This document shows, in pieces, positions 1 through 11,235 of a stretch of DNA of 64,000 nucleotides. A program made the position numbers and the translations under genes. Numbering within the stretch: the stretch's first letter is position 1; each line of letters opens with the position of its first letter. The DNA comes from Artemia franciscana (taxonomy: Eukaryota > Arthropoda > Branchiopoda > Anostraca > Artemiidae), in assembly GCF_032884065.1 (NCBI RefSeq), contig NC_088867.1:42980241-43044240 (forward strand), given 5' to 3'. The notes below the pieces were generated by a model. It was not told the DNA's origin. It made no database searches and worked only from the letters and a program-made list of their open reading frames with translations.

Positions 1-895
1 ACGGTTCTGCAATACAAGTCCCTCAACTAGCCCCTTTTCTGGGGGCCTTTATGAATATAACTGTCAATTAGTATTTTCCCATCACATGTCAACAAACAAG
101 TTTCGTCTTTTATCGATTCCAATAAAGTGGTATTCAATTTTGGAACTTGTTCCATCATTCCTTTAGATAACATTCATTCCCTTCGGCTACTAAAATAGAA
201 ACAAAACCACATTTATACATAAGATTAAGAATTGCATCTCCATTCCATTGTATTTATATGTTTATAATTTTAGTTTAACTCTGACATTTATACAATAGTT
301 TATGAATTGTGTCTCCATTCTAAAAAATTTTTGCTACAAACTTAGATGCAAGCAGACGGTTAAAAGATTTTTATGGGGTTGATACGGTTTACGCGAAAAG
401 CTGAACACACTAAGCACCAGTACATTGCTCTTAGGTTACACGTATTATTAAGAATACGATAGTAATAATAGTTTTCTTGACGTCTTATAAAACACAGTCC
501 TAAGTAACCACCCCTTCCCACCCAAAACCTTTTTTAAAATCATATGGATAAGAACAATAAAAAATACAACCAACTGCAGGAGTTTGCTTAAAAAAAATCT
601 TTCAAGAAAATAACTACACCAGTGTTCGTGTTCAATGAAACCAAAGGCCGCACCCTTTTACAAACAAAAAATGATTTTGATGAATGGTTTTCGCCAGATC
701 ACGACGTAGGTCAAAATGCTCTCAAGTAGTGAGTCAGGAAAAACTGGCGACCGTGGCGAATTTTATAGTTTTAAAAAAAAAAGCCGAGACGTAATTTTCA
801 AGATCAAACCCATCTTCTTTAGGAGCTTATATTTTTATTCCTTGAAGAAACTGTATTTTGAATTAGTAAATGGTAGAAAAACCGATCCCTAAACG
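1..895. other. AT-rich, no gene seen
   Basis: No coding segment with splice sites, no RNA gene and no clear repeat structure was found. Poly-A and poly-T runs are common. The sequence around 960-1,090 looks like a diverged copy of a low-copy repeat also found near 8,700 and 13,300. Confidence 0.5.
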
Positions 896-1194
896 TTGGT
901 GACAATTCACGGAAAATTGGAGAGAGGGAATGTATTTGTAAAGAAATCTAGGGATAGAGCTATTTTTTTCAATTCTTTAAAAGTAAGTATACCAAAAACA
1001 AGTTTTTCAATGAACATACCGAAAAAGATATTTTCAAAATCTGGGAGGGACGATCTTGATAGGCCAGTGCCCCGTCCTGCTCTTCCTCATCCAATTGACT
1101 TCTCTGCCCTTATTAGCTTCTTGACCAGACTAGTTTGAAACTACCTTTCTCAGTCTTACCTCGATATAAAATTTCCTCTTTTACGTAATCAAAT

Positions 1195-1465
1195 AAAAAA
1201 ACAAGTTTTTTTTCACTGAAAGTAAGGAGCGACATTAAAACTTACTGAAATTACTCCGTGTATGAAAAGGGGCTGTTCCCTCCTCAATGCCCCGCTCTTT
1301 ATGCTAAAGTTTGAATTTTTCTCTTAAATCTACTTTTCAAAACAGTAAAAAACTTCAACGTAAAGAGTAGAGCGTCGAGGAGGGAACAGCCCCTTTATTA
1401 CACGGAGTAATTTCTGTTTGTTTTAAGTTTTAATGTCGCTCTTTACTTTCTGTTAAAAAAAATTG
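1195..1465 (-). repeat. Family C foldback element, copy 1 (reverse orientation)
   Basis: Two arms of about 110 bp are inverted copies of each other. The left arm has GAAAGTAAGGAGCGACATTA … GGGGCTGTTCCCTCCTC … CCCCGCTCTTTA. The right arm repeats these in reverse complement. The roughly 50 bp loop reads in the opposite direction to the loops at 40.3 and 62.4 kb, so this copy is inverted relative to them. It could form a long hairpin. No coding capacity. Confidence 0.85.
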
Positions 1466-1519
1466 TTGATATTAAAGTGATGTAAAATGGACTGAGAATG
1501 ATGTAAATTGAATGGATAA

Positions 1520-2470
1520 GTTAGGTGGTCCAGAGAGCCCATTTTCTATATTACTTTGCCTCTCTGTCTGAGCGGATGTTTGCATGTCCCCATGTCTGTC
1601 TTTGTTCGTTTGTGTGTCTGACTCTATTCCTTATAGGTTTGTTTGTCTCTTTCTCTCTCTCTCTCTCTGTGCCTGTTTGTCTGAGAAGCTGGTTGATTGT
1701 CTCTCTATCTCTCTGCGTGCCCGTGTGTCTGAGCGGATCTTTACTTGTCCTTGTATCCGTGTTTTTTTGTTTTTGTGTCTGAATCTGTTTGTTTTTATGT
1801 GTTTTTGTCTCTCTCGCTCTCTCTACCCTTTGTCTGAGTGGATTTTTGTTGTTTCTCTTTGTGTGTTTGTGCGTCTGACTCTGTGTGTTTGAATGTATTT
1901 CTGTCTCTTACTCTCTGTACCTGTCTGTCTTCGCAGAGTTTTACTTGTCCCCATGTTTGTCTTTGTGTGTTTAACTCGTTGTGTTTGTAGGTATTTTTGT
2001 CTCTCTCTCTTTTTTTACGTGTGGCTAAGCGGCTGTTTGCTTATATATCTCTCTCTTTCTTTGCCTTTGTGTCTGAGCGGCTGCATGCTTATCTCTCTGT
2101 CTGTCTTTGTATGTTTTTGCGTCTGACTCTGCGTGTTTCTAGGAGTTTTCTTGTCCCTCTTTGTCTCTACACCCGTGTGTCTGACCACCTGTTTGCTTGT
2201 CTCTCTTTCCCTGTGCCTGTGTCTCTGAGTGGATGTTTGCATGTCCTTGTTTGTCTTTATCTGTCTGACTCTGTGTGTTTGCAGATGTTTTGTCTCTGTC
2301 TCTCTTTCTCTCTCTGGGCATTTGTTTGAGCAACTGTTTGCTTGTCTCTTTGTCTGACCGCCTGTTTGCTTATCTCTCTCTCTATACATGTGTGTTCGAG
2401 CGGATCTTTGCTTGTCCCTGTGACTTTTTTTGTATGTTTGCATGCGTCTGACTCTATGTGTTTGTAGGTG

Positions 2471-2527
<57 letters not shown>

Positions 2528-3136
2528 CTGTCTGTCTCAGTGACTGTTTGCTTGTCCCTCTCTCTCTGTGCCTATGGGTCTTTGAGGGTGTATGCTTATT
2601 CCCTTGTCTTTTCTTGTGTGTTTGTGTGTCTGAATGGATCTGTCCGTATGTTTTTTGTCTCTCTCGCTCTCTCTGCCTGTTTATCTCAGTGGGTGTTTGC
2701 ATTTTCTCTTTATGTGTTTGTGTGTACAAAGACTCTGTGTCTTTGTATGCGTTTTTGCCTCTCTGTCTGTGCGGCTGTTTTCTTGTTTTTCTCTTCAATA
2801 CCTGTGTGTTTGAGCGGGTGTTAGCTTGTCCCTGTGTTGGTCTTTGTGTGTCTGTGCCTGGGTGTCAGACTGCCTGTTTGCTTGCCTTTCCCACTATGCC
2901 CAAGTGTCTGAGTGGATGTTTGCTTTTCCCCGTCTCTGTGTGTTTGTATGACTGATTCTGTGTGTTTGTTGGTGTTTTTGTCTCTCTCCATCTGTGCCTG
3001 TATGTCTGAGCGGTTTTTTGCTTCTCTCTCTTTCTCTCTTCGTGCCTATGTGTCTGGCCAGGTGTTTGATTGTCCACGTGTCTGTCTTTGTTATCTGAAT
3101 TTTTGTGTCTGTATTTTTTGTCTCTCTCACGTTTTT
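1520..3136 (+). repeat. CT/GT-rich degenerate satellite with (TC)n core
   Basis: A 1.6 kb block made of T, C and G words such as TGTCTGAGCGGATGTTTGC, GTCTCTCTCTC and CTGACTCTGTGTGTTTG. The last word recurs near 1,867, 2,264, 2,450 and 2,950, which suggests a degenerate unit of very roughly 100-190 bp. A pure (TC)n run of about 50 bp lies at 2,471-2,521. Long open frames on both strands here are an effect of the low complexity and are not genes. Confidence 0.85.
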
Positions 3137-3470
3137 TGTACTCAAAAGGACTTTAATTACATTTTTGATAACCCAGTTGGTGACCAAAGGACTCGTAATT
3201 TACCAACTAGCTGAGATTCTTGTACCAAGAACTGCTTTTATTAAATTTTTTATTACTCAGACAGCAAGTAAAACACGGAATTTATTATCTAGTTGAGTTT
3301 GTTGTACTCAAAAGTTCTTTTAGGAAATTTTGATGACCTAGTTGGTAACTAAAAGACTCGGAATTTATCAGCTAGCTGAGTTTTTTGCACTCAAAAGTGC
3401 TTTTATTACATTTTTTGATATTCAGAAAGCAATTGAAATACCCGGAATTTATCAACTGATATAGTTTATT
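3137..3470 (+). repeat. Tandem array, ~82 bp unit, four copies
   Basis: The unit contains ACTCAAAAG, TTTATTACATTTTTTGAT, a GTTGGTAAC-like word, and CGGAATTTATCAACTAGCTGAG. It starts near 3,137, 3,225, 3,307 and 3,390. The array interrupts the CT-rich block, which resumes briefly at 3,475-3,540 with the same CTGACTCTGTGTGTTTGTAGG word. Confidence 0.8.
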
Positions 3471-3540
3471 GAGTGTCTGACTCTGTGTGTTTGTAGGTGT
3501 TATTGTCTCTCTCTCTATGCCTGAATATCTGAGTGGGTGT

Positions 3541-5127
3541 GAATTTTGGTAAAAAAAAATCCAGCTCTTCTCTCTCAGACTTTGGTAAAAGCCCTGTCAA
3601 CCTATATCAGATTCTAATATACCCCCTGTGAGCCCGCTAGTAATACCTAGGTCTCTGAATATTCCTTTTCTTACGTCTCCGATTTTTTAATAAACATTCT
3701 AAACGGTTGACTTGCTAGTGTACCCCAAAAATAATGGAAACATAACAAAGTAATACATAAAATATTTTTATTGAAATAACTGCATGTAGATGATAATCAT
3801 AAAAAATAAAAATGAATGCTTTGAATCCATTCCATAAAATACTTTATCAATTTTTAACAACAATTTCTACTAAGATTCAAACTTTTGGTTTACTTTTTTA
3901 AGTTTTTGAATTGCTGCAATTCTGTTGTTAAAATATAAATATTTTTGCAATTACCAGCCACCAGTCCCCGGCACTTGACATCTGGCGTTCAATTTCTAAC
4001 AAAGATTTCTACTAAGCTTCAGACTTTTGGTTTTCTTATTAAAGGTTTTTGGACTGTTGTAATCTCATTATTAACATAAATGGTTAGATTAAAATAAAAA
4101 TATTTTTGCAGTAACTAATTTTTTGCTCTTTACACAGTTTTTTTGTCTTTTCATACTGTGTCTGTTCAAAAATATTTGATTATTGAAGGTAGTTGGAAGA
4201 AACTGTAAAAAAATAACTACCTCGAACTAACATATGAACTGACTTTCTCTGTCATGTTAATAGAGATTCCGCGCGCTAAGGTATGCGCTTTAGATGGCTA
4301 AACTTTGATAAGAACGTGACGTTCTTATAGCGGTATATTGTCAAGGTATAACTGTCAGCCGGGTTAAAATTAGTAAGCCAGCCTAAGGAATTTTTCGAAA
4401 TAATGCAATTCCTTGATTCTGTTTACAATATTAAGTGGAATCAAACTTAAATTAGTTTAAATTTGTGAATCGATAAAAGAGGAAAGATTATAACACATTA
4501 TGTATAAGAAAAAAAGGTAAAAAAAGCTTTAAAATTATCATATTTGATATTGTTATTGATTTTTAATTGATGGGATCAGAGGATATTCCGTTATCTCTGT
4601 TTTACAATGTCACTCATTATTACTTCCAGTTGTTATACAAGCAGGGTTTTTTTGCCTTCATTTCCCGCTTCCAAACCTACCAGTTTCATTCAACCCAAAT
4701 AATAAAATTTATTCATATAATTGTCAGGGGATTACCGAATATTAAATTTGTAATAACTGCTCATTCCTCTCATTTGATGAAGGCTGAATATTTGTTAATC
4801 ATGTCATGACAGGAATATGCAGGTCATTCACTGGGTCTAGTTAGGTTTATGGTATAGTAATCAGTTATGCCATGTAAGTAGGTCGTTGACCAAAATCATA
4901 TAGGCAAACCTTAGAGCTTCGAGGGTCTTATCCCTGGACCCATCTTTAGCATACTACTAACCATTTAAGGTAACACGTTCTGGGGGCCTGATGTCCATAA
5001 TTTTGTTACTATAGTATTGTATTTTCATCATACTTAGGTATATCTCGTTAGGATTAATCTAACTTCACTGCTTGAGTGTGGTGGGTATAAGAGATAAGTA
5101 CTGGGCAATCTTTCCAATCTGTGATCC
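3541..5127. other. No gene seen
   Basis: AT-rich sequence. Two partly similar stretches (around 3,860-3,960 and 3,985-4,110, sharing AACAA-TTTCTACTAAG-TTC-GACTTTTGGTTT) suggest an old local duplication. Nothing codes convincingly. Confidence 0.5.
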
Positions 5128-5500
5128 TTGATCCGCAAAACGTGCCCTAGTCATACTAAACTTTCTCTCATTATAGCCCAAGAAAGTGGGATTGAACCAC
5201 ACTTTTTGTCCGGCCTACTGTGTGAGATACGGTCAGTTAGTCAGGTACCCAAAAAAATCTGTTGGCAATTTCTATGGAAAACGTCTAGCAAATCTTTTTT
5301 CGTTTTCCGGAGTACCCACGCTTCAGTACCACATTTGACCACTTTCATCAGTGTAGCTTCCAATACTCTAATCTTGGTTTGTAGAGTCACCCTCTTATTT
5401 TTAAAACATTTTTCAACCGAGAGAAAACACCCTAGGCATTGCTATGCTATTTCTAACATCTTCACTGAACCCCACCGTCTCTACTAATGATACTACCTTC
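5128..5500 (-). pseudogene. RTE/BovB-like non-LTR retrotransposon fragment (RT C-terminal side), decayed
   Basis: Minus-strand translation gives pieces of the region after the RT domain: VKCGTEAWVLRK, DLLDVFHRNCQQIFLGT, LTDRISHSRPDKKCGSIP and LGHVLRIK. It is a diverged sister of the fragment at 7,386-7,811, which reads VKYGSEEWALRKADENLLGV. In-frame stops are present. The Trp expected before LGHVLR is a TGA stop. No intact protein could be made. Confidence 0.75.
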
Positions 5501-5512
5501 TACATAGGTATA

Positions 5513-5830
5513 TTAATCTATCCACTTGATCGATCTTCTCGTTACACAAACACAAACGCCTTGTGGTTTAATAGGGTATAATTTTCTCGAGGGGTTCCAC
5601 TTTTCACCACATCTTGCAGCGCTGTTAGCAATCACAGTTTTGATTAGGAAAACTAGTGACAGGTCGAACCTGATGCCACTATGAGGCCACACCAGCAAAG
5701 ATTTCCCTGTCGGGGACAGGGATGGAGAAAGGAACTTATGACCGAACGGAAATCCCAAACCATCTCCCAGCACTGGAACAGCTCTAACCTTTTATACCCT
5801 GCCTATCCTCGTCAGGGCACTCATTAGGAT
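5513..5830 (-). other. Open frame of 86 codons upstream of the RTE fragment, unassigned
   Basis: The minus-strand frame reads LGFPFGHKFLSPSLSPTG, then SGIRFDLSLVFLIKTVIANS and AARCGEKWNPSRKLYPIKPQ. It is immediately upstream of the RTE-like debris, on the same strand. It may be retrotransposon or other dispersed repeat sequence; I cannot name the family and see no catalytic motif. Confidence 0.35.
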
Positions 5831-5849
5831 ATTCAATGGTAATAATCAA

Positions 5850-7020
5850 AAAATAGGCCGAGAGCTGTAGACAATGTAAAAAATCAGTTATTACTTCTTT
5901 TAATAACTAAGTGATTTGTTTAAGTGAGGCTTTATAGCTAGTTCCAAGAAATACTTGCTATCTAAAAAATAAAATAAAAATCGATATTGTTCTTATCAGA
6001 ATACTATGCTTCAGAATTAAAAATACGAACATAAATTGATTTATTTTGCATCGCAAATACCTGCTAAAAAACAACAACAGAAAAATAGTTGAATTTTTTT
6101 TTGTGTCTGCTAAAAATAATGTAAATTTTGAAGTATAGTACATTGTTCAACGAAAAAAATTCTTTTTCAAAACTGAAACACAGGTTACAATAAGAACAGT
6201 TTTTGCGTCCATGAATTCTGTTTGTTTCAAGCCAGCTTATACTGGCTAGAAATGAGCTCTCATTTTATTTCAATTTAAAGATTATCACGTGTATAATCTT
6301 TGAATTATTGAGTATGTTTGGTGTAATATTCTCGTGTCAGTTTTATGGATAAAATGCCAAGTCTGTGTTTTTGTTGGCAATAGTAAATATAAACAAAATT
6401 CAAATGACGCAATTTTATTTGAAGAAATATACTAACTTTTTGCTTGGTAAATGTTGTAGGTCATAAGCAAAAACATAGATGTGTGTAGTTAAAATACATT
6501 AAGGGTGGAGGATTTACTATATTGCTTTTTTTAAGTGGTCTTTCCTGGGTAGTATTGGCAGTTTGGATAGGTTCCTGTCAGTTGGACAATATAAGGTGAA
6601 TGTCCGGAGAGTGAAAATTGAAAGAATCCACGAGATTGAAAAATCAAACCTATCTATTTACACTAAGTTGTTCAAGAATTCCGTAAAGGTGAGCATGCTA
6701 GTTACTCAACACCCACTCGTGTACGTATGTGGGAAAACAACTATTTCAAATTAATCCAAGTACTATCTTACAATCTAAATAAAGTTATTTTCATGGAAGA
6801 GATATATTTAGGGAGGGGTGCTACTCGTAGAAACGCTAAAAACACGAAATTATGCGGAAATATTGGAGAATCAAGGAAATTGAACTTGATTTTATTGAAC
6901 AAAACACTATACATAAATTTTATACAAAGGAGACAGAGAGGCAACTCGTTATGTCTCGAGGAAACTTCAGACACATTTCGGGAATTAAAGGTAAGGGAAA
7001 GGGGACACTGGACTGAGTTC
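5850..7020. other. No gene seen; holds one motif shared with 53.2 kb
   Basis: AT-rich. At about 6,926-6,953 the sequence TACAAAGGAGACAGAGAGGC and its next seven bases are shared with 53,212-53,239, both in plus orientation, so these are two copies of a dispersed repeat end. The open frames at 6,563-7,071 are not convincing as exons. Confidence 0.45.
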
Positions 7021-7029
7021 CTCTTCCAC

Positions 7030-7290
7030 ATGCATAGTCTGGCGGATCCAGGGGGCGAAAGAACCCCCTAAGATTTTTCTCGTGCCGTCACTCCTTGTTA
7101 TATTTCTGTTTTTCACTCTTTTTTACAATAAATAAGTCAATTTGGTCAATTATTGGCGCCCTTATCACATTACACCCCCCCCCCAAGATTTTTCTTATTG
7201 GCACCCTTGTCATATTGGCCCCCAGGATTTTGCTCTAGGTCCAACCCTGCCTGCGCAATTGCCTAGCTTGAATTTTCTGGTATATTTCTT

Positions 7291-7296
<6 letters not shown>
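7030..7296 (+). repeat. Short dispersed repeat with an internal duplication
   Basis: The words CCCTAAGATTTTTCT, CCCAAGATTTTTCTTATTGG and CCCCCAGGATTTTGCT come three times at about 100 and 60 bp spacing, each after a GGCGC/GGCAC-CCTT-TCA-ATT phrase. This looks like a small degenerate repeat leading into the (TA)n tract. Confidence 0.5.

Positions 7297-7372
<76 letters not shown>
7297..7372. repeat. (TA)n microsatellite, ~75 bp
   Basis: A nearly pure alternating TA run. It is able to form a cruciform and is prone to assembly slippage. Confidence 0.97.
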
Positions 7373-7374
<2 letters not shown>

Positions 7375-7385
7375 CTACTAATAAC

Positions 7386-7811
7386 TCACTGCAGCACCAA
7401 GCCACCTAGGCCAACACAGCTACGCACGCTCCTCCTCCAACCTAATCTATTCAAGGCCTCCCTCTTTACACCCTCCCAGGAAGTTCGCATTTCCTTTAAA
7501 TCTTTATTTATAACATCCTGCCAAAACAGACAAGGACGATCTGCTTTCCGTGTAGCCCCAGACGGTTGGCCAAAAAAGACAACCTTCGGGAAGCTGTCGT
7601 CCTTCATCCGCAGAACGTGGCCTAGCTATCTCAACCTTTGTTTCATTATAGCCCTAGGGATTGAACCACATTTTTCGTACAATCTACTGTTTGAAATATG
7701 GTCAGTCAGCCGAGTACCCAGAACAATCCGTAGGCAATTTCTCTGGAAAACACCTAGTAAATTTTCATCTGCTTTTCGGAGCGCCCATTCTTCAGAGCCA
7801 TATTTGACCAC
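7386..7811 (-). pseudogene. RTE/BovB-like retrotransposon fragment, RT C-terminal region
   Basis: Reading on the minus strand gives VKYGSEEWALRKADENLLGV, FQRNCLRIVLGTRLTDHISN, LYEKCGSIPRAIMKQRLR, a TAG stop, then LGHVLRMKDDSFPKVVFFGQ, PSGATRKADRPCLFWQDVIN and a final WEGVKREALNRLGWRR. This is the standard order after the RT of RTE-clade elements (YGSE-W, LRRILG, RVSNEELY, RWLGHVLRM, GRPRLRW, W--LA-DR--WR). The stop falls at the Trp of RWLGHVLRM. The element ends in the (TA)n tract to its left, consistent with an RTE-type short-repeat 3' tail. Confidence 0.85.
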
Positions 7812-8019
7812 TGTTCATCTATGAACAGGGATTCAGTTTCAGAAAAAAACAAGGGAGATTGAGAATAGGAAGAGGAAAAATTGTTCTGATTTTTAATACG
7901 GTCTTTAAGAATACCATCCTGGGAAAAAAATTCTGAAGTGAAAAGGCAGGGTAAATATTGGTCTTGACTATGGCGATAGGTCCAGTCTCAGAGATGACTC
8001 TCTGAGCGAAAGCGTTTGT

Positions 8020-8450
8020 GTGCAAGACCTCTGACTGATTCAGTTGGAATTTAGCCTAAAGTAAAGAGAAAATGAATTAATCAGGACCTAAAGAAGAAAA
8101 AAAACACGAGACAAGTTTATATTTGTTTGCATACTCTATCTTTCAAAAATAATGCAATATAGTTACTAATGCGATAAAATATTTTTGGAAATACCATTAT
8201 CAGACTAACAAAAAGTAATTCTAACTATACTTCGTTTTATGATATTTCTAAGTGTTTCTTAAGATGTGTTTGTAATAGATAAGAGATTAAATAAATCAAT
8301 AGTATTAATGAGTCCAGATCGGTTTACAAATTGTTATCAAATGCGCAATCTGAAGTTGCCAGGGAAAGTAACCTTCGAGAAGAAGTAAGTGCCAGAACAC
8401 CGTTGCAAAAACTGATAATTGAAAAAGAAAAAACAAAACAAGCTTGATAT
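8020..8450. other. No gene seen
   Basis: AT-rich, without recognisable coding or repeat structure. Confidence 0.45.
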
Positions 8451-8454
8451 ATTA

Positions 8455-8640
8455 TTTCAAAGGTTAAGATTGTTAGGTCACATTTTACGGATGAAGGATG
8501 ATTGGTTGTAAAAAATGACACTTTACGCCATCCAACTAGGTCCTCCAGCAACAACAGGTTCTCCACAAATGGGTGGGAATAGGTCATAAGAATGTAGTTA
8601 AAGGAAACATATTGTGAGGGGTAGTGAAAAGTGAAACTTT
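8455..8640 (+). pseudogene. RTE-like retrotransposon C-terminal scrap
   Basis: The plus strand gives RLRLLGHILRMKDDWL followed, in a shifted frame, by HPTRSSSNNRFSTNGWE. The first part is the conserved RWLGHVLRMKDD block of the same family as 7,386-7,811, here on the opposite strand. Frameshifts and stops follow within about 60 bp. Confidence 0.6.
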
Positions 8641-8979
8641 TATCGGATTAAGGGGAGAGGGAGCATGAGCTTTGGAATTTAGGGAGGAATGTATTTTTTT
8701 TATTTTTCAATGAGAATACTCGCCAAAATGTTTTTTAAATCTAGACGGGGTGGGAAGGGCAAAATACCGACCATCGTGTGAAGCCTTTTACCTGTCCATT
8801 GTTTTAAACAGCTGGAACGTAAGGATGGACGGTGGATACGCTACTTCAAACACCTCATGCAGTCGTCCACGCTGGAATCTAAAACGTAGATTTAACGCTG
8901 CTTGAATTACCACAGTATAGTATCCCTTTTCGACATGAACACTCCAAAAGCCTTTCTCTGCAAGCTGTAACCCTTGGCC

Positions 8980-11071
8980 TGCGTCAGATAGGTTTTATTG
9001 CCTTACATTTTGATGAACGACTTTTCCAACAAGATTTTGTCGAAAAATTTATTCTGTTGAACGTGATCGCATCAAATGGATAAAATTGAACCAGGAATCT
9101 ATTTTAGCCGATAACTACGTGGGTGCTACACGACTTAGCTGTGAAACAGAATGGAGTACTTGGTGAAAAAGCAATATTACCGGCATCATTCACCGGATCA
9201 ACGCGCTACAATGTAGAACATTTCAAAGATGCAATGGCCATGGTTCGTCACTTTGGACTACCAGATTTCTTCATAACTGTGATTTAACAATGACAAATAA
9301 TTTATTGCGGAATATCAAAATAAATAATCGCAATATGTAAAGCTATAAATAAAAATGAGTTGTGAAGTACTGTCGGAATGATTTCCTGTATTGCTCTGTT
9401 GCTCCAGGGTTGTATGGTTGTAGCTTGTTGCGGTGCCGTGCTTATTTTGTGTAATATTCGGTGGTAGGATATCGCGATGCCTCTGTGACGAGAGAAGACC
9501 ATGTCCGAAGCCCATTAGAAGTTCGTGTCTTCTTGTTTCAAGCGTTGTTAGACCTGACAGAACAAGACATTCTTCATAAGGCAACAGGGTATCCCCCAAA
9601 ATCACTCGCAATGCACGCTTTTGTATTCCCTCACGTTTGTTAGTTTGATCTTTTGTGAGACCAGCGTGCCAGACTGGGCAGGCATATTCTACAATTGATC
9701 TCATGTGAGTTTTGTAGTAAGTAAGCATTGCATCTTTGCTTAGATTAAACCGGCGTAATTTTGCCAAAGACCTTAGTAGAGGGACAATTTGGGGAATTTA
9801 ATTATTTATATATGACTTGGAAACCTGATTGGTCAAAAATTAAAGAAGCAGTACGTATTATATCTGATGATAATTAATTTATCATAGAGCAGCACACCAA
9901 AGATCGTCTTGATCTCGTTGGTCAAATTGCGAAGCAATAAATGAAATAATCAATGATTTGGATAAAAGACAGTTATTTGGAAAATTGGCAGCATATGTCC
10001 ATACAATTGAATTTCATAAACGTGGACTAAGACACATGCATTTGCTATTGATCATGAGTCTTGGTGATCATATCCAAAGCCCAACCGAAACTTACGATCT
10101 AATTTCAGCTGAAATTTCAAATACCGACGAAAGTAGTGTTATGGTGGATGGTTCGTAATCTGTCCGGAGTAGAGTTAAATCAAACTGCCAGTTGTATGAT
10201 TAACAAAAATGGAATTACAGTGCCTCTTTGGTTTTCCAATACAAAACAATTCAGTTACATGCCTAGCGGATGATAAAAAACAAAGTATTACCGTCGTCAT
10301 GACCCATAATTGGACCAAGTGATCAAGAAGAATTTCCACATGACCGTGCTTTTTATCAAAGAGACTTCAATAATCACCGAGTTTCTCTTGATAATCGTCA
10401 TGTCACTATACATAATCCTCGCACGCTCAGAAAATTTCAATGCCACATCAATGTCACATATGCTGGTAGTATAGGTCCGGTAAAGTGTTTATGTAAATAG
10501 ACACTTGTCTTCTAAACGGATTGCACCCAATAAGTGAAGTTAGGTTAATATTAGTGAAATATGCCAAAACATGATGATAACATAATACTTCAGAAAGGCA
10601 TGGAAACGACAAAGAATTGTGTAAAGCAGACCGTGCAGAACGCTATTACATTAAATACCTAACCTAAACCCTAACGACCTCTATAAATTAAGTATTTAAT
10701 AAATTATACAAATATCATAGTTTTCTAACTCAAAATAAGCAAACAATAACCGATTCAGGAATGGAAACCGATTTCTGTAATTCTTGACTGCGATCCGTTT
10801 AAAAGACAAGTACGTATAAATACATCTACAAAGGAAATGATTGCGCTTTAATAAAGATTGTTAAAAATCAACGGTACTTGGTTTGCAATGACGCAGACAT
10901 CTATGTGGAAACTATCTTGCATTCGGCGTCGATCTCCATTAACCTGTTTTTAATCACGGTACGTTGTACATAACATTTTCTCGTGTTAAACGACAACATG
11001 GATTAAACGTTTTTGTATCACCTGAAAATGAGCAACGAACATATAATACTGCGTGGAAGGAAGCATTGTAA
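8980..11071 (+). pseudogene. Helitron fossil (Rep/helicase protein), split and internally deleted
   Basis: Several plus-strand frames give consecutive blocks of the Helitron N-terminal domain: ERDRIKWIKLNQESILADNY, then NGVLGEKAILPASFTGSTRY, VEHFKDAMAMVRHFGLPDFF, then after an insertion TWKPDWSKIKEAV, KDRLDLVGQIAKQ, QLFGKLAAYVHTIEFHKRGL (followed by RHMHLL), DLISAEIS, YYRRHD, and DNRHVTIHNPRTLRKFQCHI (followed by NV). At 10,944-11,071 the C-terminal helicase block HGTLYITFSRVKRQ and LNVFVSPENEQRTYNTAWKE (followed by AL) ends in tandem stops. About 1 kb of the helicase core is missing between 10,500 and 10,940. Helitrons replicate by rolling circle; this copy is dead. I could not define a CTRR end or 3' hairpin. 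Confidence 0.85.
9301..9800 (-). mobile_element. CR1/L2-like non-LTR retrotransposon 3' fragment nested in the Helitron
   Basis: A minus-strand frame of 150 codons begins with the end of an RT domain: AKLRRFNLSKDAMLTYYKTH, MRSIVEYACPVWHAGLTKDQ, then EGIQKRALRVILGD, LSGLTTLETRRHELLMGFGH and SSQRHRDILPP. The 'YK--IRSI-EYA-PVWH--LTK-Q---E-IQ+RALRII' string is characteristic of CR1/L2-type elements. It is 5'-truncated, as is usual. The Helitron frame resumes on both sides, so this insertion came later. Confidence 0.85.
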
Positions 11072-11147
11072 TAATCCCCGCGAATCGTCTTTTTGTTAAT
11101 ATTATATACCGATTTACTAATTGAACGAGCAATAATTATATATATAC

Positions 11148-11162
11148 ATATATATATACATA

Positions 11163-11232
<70 letters not shown>

Positions 11233-11235
11233 ATG
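11148..11235. repeat. (TA)n microsatellite with ATAC interruptions
   Basis: About 85 bp of nearly pure TA with a few TATACATA interruptions, just after the Helitron remnant. Open frames across it are artefacts. Confidence 0.95.

Noticed and set aside
1525..3214. Long overlapping open frames on both strands rich in Leu/Ser/Cys/Val or Arg/Gln/Thr
   Set aside because: They come from the CT/GT low-complexity block, which by composition lacks stop codons. No domain, no splice structure.
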